In this document: positions 1 to 6,629 of the stretch, in pieces
How the letters are laid out: every line of letters starts with the position of its first letter
How positions within the stretch are numbered: position 1 is the stretch's first letter
From: Eubacteriales bacterium
GTDB lineage: Bacteria; Bacillota; Clostridia; Lachnospirales; Lachnospiraceae
Assembly (NCBI GenBank): GCA_030524125.1
Contig: JAUNHB010000023.1
Location: 1-34,279 of the forward strand
Direction: 5' to 3'
Length of the DNA: 34,279 nt
Notes under the pieces: model-generated
What the model was told of the DNA's origin: nothing
The model's database searches: none
The model's input: the letters and a program-made list of their open reading frames with translations, nothing else
Program-made: the position numbers and the translations under genes

Positions 1-123
1 CGCGCTCCCCGCCGCTTCGCGGCTCTCTTTGCTCATAAGCTGGCGCTCCCTCAGCCGGAAGCAACAGGTCCCCATTCGTGCAAGCACGATGTTGACCTGC
101 CGCTCCCGGCTGGCTGAACTGTT
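1..123. repeat. Long-class palindromic intergenic repeat, left end cut by window
   Basis: This is the right-hand part of a structured repeat. It holds a perfect hairpin gccgc-ttc-gcggc at 11-23. A long stem follows, pairing 52-70 with 94-112 with few mismatches, and its tip is a second perfect hairpin cgtgc-aa-gcacg at 77-88. It ends with ggctggctgaactgtt, the same terminus seen in other copies in this window. The arrangement matches the copy upstream of purA at 11263-11432. It lies just upstream of the glyA promoter. The left terminus is outside the window. Confidence 0.7.
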
Positions 124-140
124 GTCAGGTAAATTCCTTG

Positions 141-169
141 TTGAAAAATTTGGCGGAACATGGTAGAGT
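141..169 (+). promoter_or_regulatory. Putative sigma-A promoter of glyA
   Basis: The -35 box is TTGAAA (141-146) and the -10 box is TAGAGT (164-169), separated by 17 bp. A TG one base upstream of the -10 box makes it an extended -10 type. Transcription would start near 176, leaving a leader of about 58 nt before glyA. Confidence 0.6.
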
Positions 170-233
170 GTTGGATGTCTGAAGAAAACAAATGTCTTTG
201 AGAGAAAAACATTCGACTACGAGGAGGAACGCA

Positions 234-1475
234 ATGTATTCACTGGACGAGGTAAGAGCAGTTGACCCCGAGATCGCGCAGGCCATTACGGACGAGATGG
301 CCAGGCAGAACAGCCATATCGAGCTGATCGCATCGGAAAACTGGGTCAGCAAGGCCGTCATGGCGGCCATGGGAAGCCCGCTGACCAACAAATACGCGGA
401 AGGGTACCCGGCAAAGCGCTATTACGGCGGCTGCGAGTGTGTGGACGTGGTGGAGGAGCTGGCGATCAAAAGGGCGAAGGAAGTGTTTGGCTGCGAGTAC
501 GTGAACGTACAGCCTCACTCCGGGGCGCAGGCGAACATGGCGGTGTTTTTCGCTATGCTGGAGCCGGGCGACAAGGTGCTTGGCATGAATCTGGCCCACG
601 GCGGTCATCTGTCTCACGGAAGCCCCGCCAACTTCTCGGGGAAATATTTTAACGTGCAGCAGTACGGCGTCAACGACGACGGATTTATCGATTATGACGA
701 GGTGCGCAGAATCGCGCTGGAGTTCCGGCCGAAGCTGATCGTGGCGGGAGCCAGCGCCTACGCAAGAACGATCGATTTCAGGAAATTCCGCGAGATCGCC
801 GACGAGTGCGGCGCGTACCTGATGGTGGATATCGCCCACATCGCGGGTCTCGTGGCGGCGGGCGTGCATCCGAGCCCGATCCCGTACGCCCACGTGACGA
901 CGACCACGACGCACAAGACGCTGAGAGGACCGCGGGGCGGTATGATCATGTCCGACGCGGAGACCGCGAAGAAATTTAATTTCAACAAGGCGGTGTTTCC
1001 GGGCATCCAGGGAGGCCCGCTCATGCATGTGATCGCGGCCAAGGCCGTGTGCTTAAAGGAGTGCCAGAGCGAGGAGTACAAAGAATATCAGAGAAATATC
1101 GTCAAAAACGCCAAAGCGCTCTGTGCGGGCCTCATGAGCCGCGGCGTCCGGATCGTATCCGGCGGGACGGACAATCATCTGATGCTGATGGATCTGACCA
1201 GCCTTGGCATCTCCGGCAAGGATGCGGAGAACCTGCTGGATATGGCAAATATCACGGCGAACAAGAACACGATCCCCAACGACCCGCGTTCCGCGTTTGT
1301 GACGAGCGGCGTGCGTCTGGGAACGGCGGCCGTGACCAGCCGCGGACTTGGCGAGGCGGATATGGACGTGATCGCCGAGGCCATCGCCATGATGCTCAAG
1401 GAGGGCGAGAGCGCCGCGCCGAAGGCGAAGAAGCTGATCGTGGAGCTGACGGAGAAATACCCGCTCTGCATGTAG
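234..1475 (+). CDS. glyA: Serine hydroxymethyltransferase
   Basis: This PLP enzyme interconverts serine plus tetrahydrofolate with glycine plus 5,10-methylene-THF, and is a cytosolic source of one-carbon units. The 413-residue product has the family's usual length. The signature [15 protein letters not shown] carries the PLP lysine at K228. The N-terminal [15 protein letters not shown] segment (about 54-68) and the PHSGAQAN segment (about 94-101) are also characteristic. I chose the start at 234 because GAGGAGGAA lies just upstream and the protein then begins where the family does. An in-frame ATG at 192 would add 14 residues with no ribosome binding site. The gene appears monocistronic, with its own promoter and a hairpin terminator near 1605. 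Its product supplies methylene-THF to the ThyA encoded a little downstream. Confidence 0.97.
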   Translation: MYSLDEVRAVDPEIAQAITDEMARQNSHIELIASENWVSKAVMAAMGSPLTNKYAEGYPAKRYYGGCECVDVVEELAIKRAKEVFGCEYVNVQPHSGAQANMAVFFAMLEPGDKVLGMNLAHGGHLSHGSPANFSGKYFNVQQYGVNDDGFIDYDEVRRIALEFRPKLIVAGASAYARTIDFRKFREIADECGAYLMVDIAHIAGLVAAGVHPSPIPYAHVTTTTTHKTLRGPRGGMIMSDAETAKKFNFNKAVFPGIQGGPLMHVIAAKAVCLKECQSEEYKEYQRNIVKNAKALCAGLMSRGVRIVSGGTDNHLMLMDLTSLGISGKDAENLLDMANITANKNTIPNDPRSAFVTSGVRLGTAAVTSRGLGEADMDVIAEAIAMMLKEGESAAPKAKKLIVELTEKYPLCM

Positions 1476-1478
1476 GAG

Positions 1479-1545
1479 GTAGCCGCGCAGCGGCGGGGAG
1501 CGCGTCAGCGCGGCTTTGCGAATGGCGCGGGCTGAACGGTTACTG
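1479..1545. repeat. Short-class palindromic intergenic repeat
   Basis: The segment 1496-1543 closely matches 28598-28647, including the identical 17-mer tttgcgaatggcgcggg. An outer stem pairs cgcgtc with ggcgcg through a G-T wobble. It ends with gctgaacggttac, a variant of the common terminus gctgaactgtt. The left terminus is degenerate or was lost at the glyA stop codon. Confidence 0.65.
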
Positions 1546-1573
1546 TAGGAGAGGTTTTCACTGGTTTTGCCCC

Positions 1574-1602
1574 TTTGCATACAAAAGAAAATCGTTTATA
1601 AT
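1574..1602 (+). promoter_or_regulatory. Putative promoter for the 1765-2902 gene pair
   Basis: A perfect -10 box TATAAT (1597-1602) lies 17 bp from a weak -35 box TTTGCA (1574-1579). TTGCAT shifted by one base, with a 16-bp spacer, is equally possible. A transcript starting near 1609 would begin inside the left arm of the hairpin at 1605-1640. Confidence 0.5.
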
Positions 1603-1604
1603 AG

Positions 1605-1644
1605 AGGAACCGGAGCGAAGAGAAGAAGCTTCCGGTTCCTTTTT
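1605..1644 (+). terminator. Rho-independent terminator, probably of glyA
   Basis: The perfect 10-bp stem aggaaccgga (1605-1614) / tccggttcct (1631-1640) is followed by a short T tract. It fits a terminator for glyA transcripts. Because a TATAAT box ends at 1602, RNA initiated at that promoter would contain most of the hairpin at its very 5' end. Confidence 0.65.
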
Positions 1645-1764
1645 GTACGAGCAGCCATTTGCGGGGCAACGGACAGCGAACAGCTTGCTGTGAGCTGGCT
1701 GCGGTATTGCGGCGGATAGGGGAAGAACATCTTTCCTGATCCGATATCTGAGGAGGACGGTAGG

Positions 1765-1959
1765 ATGAGTGAGATTCTGGAGGAGTTTGTCAGCGGATTT
1801 TGCCGCACCTGCAACGGGACGCGGACGGTCTGCTGCGAATATGAGCGGGGAGCTGACGGAAGGCTGCGGCTGACGGACTTTGAGTGCGACCCGGAGCGCT
1901 GCGCGAACAGCGCGGCCTGCGAGATCTGGCGGGAGGCCGGACGGCGGGCAGAAGGGTAG
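1765..1959 (+). CDS. Small Cys-rich protein, function unknown
   Basis: The product has 64 residues and I do not recognise its family. It has seven cysteines (13, 16, 23, 24, 41, 46, 52). The FCRTCNGTRTVCC segment gives a CxxC pair followed by CC, suggesting a small zinc- or metal-binding fold. There is no signal peptide or membrane segment. GAGGAGGACGG precedes the ATG at good distance, which favours a real gene. The next gene starts 16 nt after the stop, so the two are probably co-transcribed from the promoter at 1574-1602. A role as accessory or metal-binding partner of the downstream protein is speculation. Confidence 0.6.
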   Translation: MSEILEEFVSGFCRTCNGTRTVCCEYERGADGRLRLTDFECDPERCANSAACEIWREAGRRAEG

Positions 1960-1975
1960 AGAGGAGACGGACAAG

Positions 1976-2902
1976 ATGGCAAAGAGAATGCTGGACTGCG
2001 TGACATCAGATTTTCAGGGATTTACAAAGGAGGACTGGCTGTCGAGCATCAGCGGCAGCGAGGGGAGGGTGATCGCCTGCGAGAGCATCGGTACGGTGCT
2101 GCCTATGCTGGGAAACATCACTAACGCGGAGTTTACGGCGTCCATGGGCGCGGACATCCTGCTTTTGAATATTTTCGACGTGGAGGATCCGGTGATCCAG
2201 GGGCTGCCGCCGGTGGACAAAAAAGACTGCATCCGGGAGCTGAAGCGCCTGACCGGGCGGATGGTGGGGATCAATCTGGAGCCGGTGGAAGATTCCTACG
2301 AGTCGGAGGACCCGGACAGCATGTGGAAAATGTCCCCGGGGCGGAAGGCCACGCCGGAGAACGCGGCAAGAGCCTGCGAGATGGGAGTGGACATGGTGCT
2401 GCTGACCGGCAATCCGGGTAACGGAGTGTCCAATCAGGCCATCACGGACACGCTGCGCAGGCTGAAGGCGCTTCTGGGAGACCGGCTGATCTTAGCGGCG
2501 GGGAAGATGCACGCGTCGGGCATCCCGTCCGAGGCCGGAGAGCACATCATCACGGGACGCGATGTGGAGGAATTTATCGGAGCGGGCGCGGACATCGTGC
2601 TTCTGCCCGCGCCGGGCACGGTGCCGGGCATCACGACGGAGTACGTGCGGGGGCTTGTGAAGGAGGCCCACAGCCGGGGCGTGCTGACTATGACGTCCAT
2701 CGGCACGTCGCAGGAGGGAGCGGACGTGGAGACGATCCGCCAGATCGCGCTCATGTGCAAGATGGCCGGGACGGACATCCATCATCTGGGCGACTCCGGC
2801 TATACGGGCATGGCCCTGCCGGAAAACATACTGGCCTACTCCAAGGCGATCCGGGGAGCAAGGCACGCCTACCGGCGGATGGCAGTGTCGGTGAACCGGT
2901 AA
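1976..2902 (+). CDS. TIM-barrel-like protein of unknown function (phosphonomutase/DUF7916-like)
   Basis: The 308-residue product resembles a conserved family that databases often label PEP phosphonomutase-like or, misleadingly, haloacid dehalogenase-like. Features seen include SEGRVIACES near the N-terminus and GADILLLNIFDVEDP, typical of a TIM-barrel beta strand and loop. Further along are VGINLEPVED, LILAAGKMHASG, GAGADIVLLPAPGTVPG and a C-terminal HHLGDSGYTGMALPENI. The repeated beta-strand/acidic-loop pattern supports a barrel enzyme, but I cannot name the reaction. The start at 1976 follows AGAGGAGA. An in-frame upstream ATG at 1880 lies inside the preceding gene and is unlikely. It is co-oriented with the Cys-rich gene 16 nt upstream. 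Confidence 0.75.
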   Translation: MAKRMLDCVTSDFQGFTKEDWLSSISGSEGRVIACESIGTVLPMLGNITNAEFTASMGADILLLNIFDVEDPVIQGLPPVDKKDCIRELKRLTGRMVGINLEPVEDSYESEDPDSMWKMSPGRKATPENAARACEMGVDMVLLTGNPGNGVSNQAITDTLRRLKALLGDRLILAAGKMHASGIPSEAGEHIITGRDVEEFIGAGADIVLLPAPGTVPGITTEYVRGLVKEAHSRGVLTMTSIGTSQEGADVETIRQIALMCKMAGTDIHHLGDSGYTGMALPENILAYSKAIRGARHAYRRMAVSVNR

Positions 2903-2918
2903 ACGAGACCCGTTTCCC

Positions 2919-2947
2919 TTGCCACGTCCGCCTGCATGAGCTATAAT
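2919..2947 (+). promoter_or_regulatory. Putative promoter of the thyA-polC operon
   Basis: TTGCCA (2919-2924), a 17-bp spacer and a perfect TATAAT (2942-2947) lie in the gap after the preceding gene. The predicted leader of about 50 nt contains a GC-rich segment and ends in GAGGAGGAAT before thyA. Confidence 0.65.
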
Positions 2948-3004
2948 CAAAAATAAAGGACGGCGCGGGCGGAAGCCGCGGACCGGACAGAGGAGGAATT
3001 TTCC

Positions 3005-3853
3005 ATGAGCTATGCCGATCAGCTTTTCATCGGGATGTGTACGGATATTTTGGAGAACGGGACGAGCACCGAGGGCGAGAAGGTGCGGCCCAGATGGGAG
3101 GACGGCGCGCCGGCCTACACGATCAAACGGTTCGGCGTGGTGAACCGGTACGATCTGCGGAAGGAATTTCCGGCCATCACGCTGCGCAGGACGGCGCTTA
3201 AAAGCTGCATGGACGAGATCCTGTGGATCTATCAGAAGAAATCCGCCAACATTCACGATCTGAACAGCCATGTCTGGGACGAGTGGGCGGACGAGACTGG
3301 CTCCATCGGCAAGGCCTACGGCTACCAGATCGGCGTGAAGAGCCGCTATAAAGAGGGCATGATGGACCAGATGGACCGGGTGCTCTACGACCTGAAGCAC
3401 AATCCCTTCAGCCGCCGGATCATGACCAACACGTACGTGCACGCGGATCTGAGCGAGATGCATCTCTATCCGTGCGCCTACGGGACCACGTGGAACGTGA
3501 CCCAGACGCCGGGGGAGGAGCGGCTGACGCTGAATCTGGTGCTGCACCAGCGGTCGCAGGACGTGCTGGCGGCCAACAACTGGAACGTATGTCAGTACGC
3601 GATCCTGCTGATGATGGTGGCGCAGTCGTGCGGTATGATCCCCGGGGAGCTGCTCCACGTGATCGCGGACGCCCACATCTACGACCGGCATGCGGACATC
3701 GTCCGGGAGCTGATCGGACGGACGCCCTACCCGGCGCCGAAGGTGAGCCTGAACCCCGGGATCACGGATTTTTACAAGTTTACGACGGAGGACCTGCTGG
3801 TGGAGGACTATCAGACAGGGCCGCAGGTGAAGAATATTCCCATCGCAGTGTAG
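3005..3853 (+). CDS. thyA: Thymidylate synthase (ThyA), divergent active-site variant
   Basis: This enzyme makes dTMP from dUMP using methylene-THF, which leaves dihydrofolate. The 282-residue product has a normal ThyA length. It shows the phosphate-binding arginine pair in NPFSRRIMTN, the catalytic cysteine (C157) in LYPCAYGTTWNV, QRSQDVL for dUMP binding, and HIYDRH near the C-terminus. The context around the catalytic Cys is unusual: most ThyA proteins have PPCH, whereas here it is YPCA. The segment after QRSQD reads LAANNWN rather than the common LGxPFN. The downstream neighbour is dihydrofolate reductase, which recycles the dihydrofolate, a classical pairing. It is the first gene of a five-gene operon and its start is backed by GAGGAGGA. 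Confidence 0.93.
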   Translation: MSYADQLFIGMCTDILENGTSTEGEKVRPRWEDGAPAYTIKRFGVVNRYDLRKEFPAITLRRTALKSCMDEILWIYQKKSANIHDLNSHVWDEWADETGSIGKAYGYQIGVKSRYKEGMMDQMDRVLYDLKHNPFSRRIMTNTYVHADLSEMHLYPCAYGTTWNVTQTPGEERLTLNLVLHQRSQDVLAANNWNVCQYAILLMMVAQSCGMIPGELLHVIADAHIYDRHADIVRELIGRTPYPAPKVSLNPGITDFYKFTTEDLLVEDYQTGPQVKNIPIAV

Positions 3854-3864
3854 GAGGAGAGTCT

Positions 3865-4359
3865 ATGAATCTGATCGTCAATGTGGACCGAAACTGGGCC
3901 ATTGGATACAAAGGAAAGCTTCTGGTCAGCATTCCGGAGGATATGAAATTTTTCCGCACCCAGACTACGGGCAAGGTGGTGGTGCTGGGGCGCAGGACGC
4001 TGGACACCTTTCCGGGCGGACAGCCGCTGAAGAACCGGACGAATATCATCCTGAGCCGGAATCCGGACTTCCGGGTGAAGGGCGCGCTGGTGTGCCATTC
4101 GGTGAAGGAGGCTTTGAAGGAGCTGGAGAAATATGACAGCGACGACGTCTATATCATCGGCGGCGACGCCATTTACCGGGAGTTTCTGCCCTACTGCAGC
4201 GTGGCCCATGTGACCAGGACGGAGCACGCCTACGAGGCGGACGCGTGGTTTCCGGATCTGGAGGCGGATCCGGAGTGGACGCTGACCGGGGAGAGCGAGG
4301 AGCGGACCTATTTTGATCTGGAGTTCCGGTTCTGCCGGTATGAGAGACGGGAGCGCTGA
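3865..4359 (+). CDS. folA: Dihydrofolate reductase
   Basis: The product reduces dihydrofolate to tetrahydrofolate with NADPH, closing the cycle opened by ThyA. It has 164 residues, typical of bacterial DHFR. Landmarks are the N-terminal NVDRNWAIGYKGKLLVSIP, the acidic substrate-binding segment PEDMKFFR (about 27-34), GKVVVLGRRTLDTFPG for NADPH binding, and DDVYIIGGDAIYREFLP. The start at 3865 follows TAGGAGGAG, which overlaps the thyA stop. The earlier in-frame ATG at 3472 lies deep inside thyA and is rejected. The next gene begins two bases after the stop, indicating tight coupling. Confidence 0.95.
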   Translation: MNLIVNVDRNWAIGYKGKLLVSIPEDMKFFRTQTTGKVVVLGRRTLDTFPGGQPLKNRTNIILSRNPDFRVKGALVCHSVKEALKELEKYDSDDVYIIGGDAIYREFLPYCSVAHVTRTEHAYEADAWFPDLEADPEWTLTGESEERTYFDLEFRFCRYERRER

Positions 4360-4361
4360 GC

Positions 4362-5561
4362 ATGGCGGGAAGGAGAAGAGACCGGATCTTTCAGTTCGGT
4401 CCCCTTGGCATGGATACCAATCTGCTGGTGTCGCTGTTCTTCGTCATGGTGTTCGGCTTTATCATGATCTACAGCGCCAGCTATTATAAGGCGGGAATGA
4501 GCGCCAGCTTCAACAACGATTCCATGTATTTCCTGAAGCGTCAGGTCGTCTACAGCGCGGTGGGCGTTGTGGCGATGCTGATCGTGTCGGCGGTCAACTA
4601 CCATGTGTGGAGCAGGTTTGCCGTTCTCGGCTATGCCGCCTGTCTGGTGCTGATCCTGCTTCTGAAGAGCCCCATCGCCATCACGGCGAACCATGCCACG
4701 CGGTGGATCCAGCTGGGGCCGGTGCAGCTTCAGGTGGCCGAGCCCATCAAGCTGATCATGATCGTCTTTATGTCGACGCTGCTGGTGGCAAGAGGCAGGC
4801 ATCTGAGAACGTGGGTCTCCATGATCCGCATCATGATCCCGGCCGGGATCATCGGGGTGCTGGTCTGGAAGGTCAGCGACAATATGAGTACGGCGGTGAT
4901 CATCCTCGGCACGGCGGTGCTGATGGTCTACATCGTCCATCCGGAATACTGGAGATTTTTCCTGTGCGCGGCGCTGGTCGCGGCGGCAGCGGCGGCGGTC
5001 GTTTATTACGTTGGCAGTCTGGATCCGTCCCAACTGGGAGAGAACTTCCGGTTCGGCCGCATCCGGGCATGGCTGGATCCATACGAGTATGAGGACAGCA
5101 CGGCCATGCAGGCGCTTCAGGGGTTGTACGCCATCGGAAGCGGGGGCCTGTGGGGCAAGGGGCTTGGCAACAGCATCCAGAAGCTGGGGACGCTGCCGGA
5201 GCCGTACAACGATTACATATTTACGATCATCTGCGAGGAGCTGGGGATCTTCGGGGCAGGGATGGTGATCATGCTCTTCATTTACCTTCTGTACCGGATC
5301 TACATCATCTCCCAGACGGCGGAGGACATGCTGGGGAGGCTCATCACGATCGGCGTGTTTTCCCACATCGCGCTGCAGGTGGTCCTGAACCTTCTGGTGG
5401 TGACCGGGCTGTTTCCGACCACCGGCGTGACGCTGCCGTTTTTCAGCTACGGAGGCTCGGCGTCCGTCTTTTTGCTGATTGAGTTCGGGCTGGTGCTGAG
5501 CGTCAATAAATACAGTGTCCAAAAGCGTCTGGACGACGCCCGGGAAGAGAGATTTGCATAG
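4362..5561 (+). CDS. SEDS-family cell wall protein (FtsW/RodA/SpoVE type)
   Basis: This polytopic membrane protein belongs to the SEDS peptidoglycan glycosyltransferases, which polymerise lipid II together with a class B penicillin-binding protein. It has 399 residues with about ten predicted membrane segments. Diagnostic motifs are ATRWIQLGPVQLQVAEPIKL, where WI.LG and QPSE/VAEP-like residues occur, then LPEPYNDYIFTIICEELG and TTGVTLPFFSYGGSAS near the C-terminus. The sequence alone does not settle FtsW versus RodA versus SpoVE, and no PBP or min genes are adjacent. It starts two bases after dfrA with a modest GGGAG site, so translation is probably coupled. Confidence 0.9.
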   Translation: MAGRRRDRIFQFGPLGMDTNLLVSLFFVMVFGFIMIYSASYYKAGMSASFNNDSMYFLKRQVVYSAVGVVAMLIVSAVNYHVWSRFAVLGYAACLVLILLLKSPIAITANHATRWIQLGPVQLQVAEPIKLIMIVFMSTLLVARGRHLRTWVSMIRIMIPAGIIGVLVWKVSDNMSTAVIILGTAVLMVYIVHPEYWRFFLCAALVAAAAAAVVYYVGSLDPSQLGENFRFGRIRAWLDPYEYEDSTAMQALQGLYAIGSGGLWGKGLGNSIQKLGTLPEPYNDYIFTIICEELGIFGAGMVIMLFIYLLYRIYIISQTAEDMLGRLITIGVFSHIALQVVLNLLVVTGLFPTTGVTLPFFSYGGSASVFLLIEFGLVLSVNKYSVQKRLDDAREERFA

Positions 5562-5573
5562 GAGGAATGCGAG

Positions 5574-6629
5574 ATGTACCGCGATCATACAAAGGCTGTA
5601 AGGATTGGAGACCGGGTCATCGGAGGGGGAAATCCCATCCTGATCCAGTCTATGACCAACACGAGGACGGAGGACGTCACGGCGACGGTGGAGCAGATCC
5701 GGAGACTGACCGAGGCCGGCTGCGAGATCGTCCGCTGTACGGTGCCCACCGAGGAGGCGGCCAGAGCCATCGGGGAGATCAAAAAGCAGATCACGATCCC
5801 GCTGGTGGCGGATATCCATTTTGATTACCGCATGGCTATCGCGGCCATGGAAAACGGGGCCGACAAGATCCGGATCAATCCGGGGAATATCGGAAGCATG
5901 GAGAGGATCAGGGCCGTGGTGGACACGGCGAAGGAGCGGGACATCCCGATCCGCGTGGGCGTCAACAGCGGTTCCCTCGAAAAAGAGCTGCTGGAAAAAT
6001 ACGGAGGCGTCACGGCGGAGGGGATCGTGGAGAGCGCCCTTGACAAGGTGCGGATCATCGAGGAGCTGGGGTACGACAATCTGGTCGTCAGCATCAAGTC
6101 TTCGGACGTGCTCATGTGCGCGAAGGCCCACGAGCTGATCGCGGACAAGACCGACCATCCGCTCCACGTGGGCATCACCGAGGCCGGAACGCTGTTTTCC
6201 GGAAATATCAAGTCCGCCGTCGGACTTGGCATCATCCTGAGCAAGGGCATCGGAGACACGATCCGCGTGTCCCTGACCGGGGACCCGGTGGAGGAGATCA
6301 AGTCGGCGAAGCTGATCCTGCGCACACTGGGACTTCGGAAGGGCGGCGTCGAGGTCGTGTCATGTCCCACCTGCGGGCGGACGAAGATCGATCTGATCGG
6401 CCTTGCCAATCAGGTGGAGACCATGGTATCGGGCTTTCCGCTGGACATCAAGGTGGCGGTCATGGGCTGCGTGGTCAACGGGCCGGGAGAGGCCAGAGAG
6501 GCCGATATCGGCATCGCCGGAGGGGACGGCATCGGGCTTCTGATCAGACACGGGGAAGTGGTGAAGAAGCTTCCCGAGGGCGAGCTTCTGGACGCCCTGC
6601 GGTATGAACTGGAGAATTGGAATGAATGA
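5574..6629 (+). CDS. ispG: 4-hydroxy-3-methylbut-2-enyl diphosphate synthase
   Basis: IspG (GcpE) carries out the penultimate step of the MEP isoprenoid pathway, converting MEcPP to HMBPP with a [4Fe-4S] cluster. The 351-residue product is the short bacterial form. The N-terminus [15 protein letters not shown] opens a TIM barrel. The C-terminal part carries the cluster ligands C264 and C267 in SCPTCGRTK and C299 in [11 protein letters not shown], with the conserved glutamate just after. The start follows AGGAGGAATGCGAG. It is embedded in the wall/replication operon, and isoprenoids feed undecaprenyl phosphate used with the upstream SEDS protein. The stop overlaps the polC start. Confidence 0.97.
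   Translation: MYRDHTKAVRIGDRVIGGGNPILIQSMTNTRTEDVTATVEQIRRLTEAGCEIVRCTVPTEEAARAIGEIKKQITIPLVADIHFDYRMAIAAMENGADKIRINPGNIGSMERIRAVVDTAKERDIPIRVGVNSGSLEKELLEKYGGVTAEGIVESALDKVRIIEELGYDNLVVSIKSSDVLMCAKAHELIADKTDHPLHVGITEAGTLFSGNIKSAVGLGIILSKGIGDTIRVSLTGDPVEEIKSAKLILRTLGLRKGGVEVVSCPTCGRTKIDLIGLANQVETMVSGFPLDIKVAVMGCVVNGPGEAREADIGIAGGDGIGLLIRHGEVVKKLPEGELLDALRYELENWNE

Noticed and set aside
1-233. Glycine or THF riboswitch before glyA
   Set aside because: The upstream structure is another copy of the repeat and lies before, not after, the promoter; no aptamer core was recognised.
4308-6167. 619-codon antisense frame over the SEDS and ispG genes
   Set aside because: It is rich in His, Asp and Gln as expected from the complement of codon-biased genes, and has no known motif.
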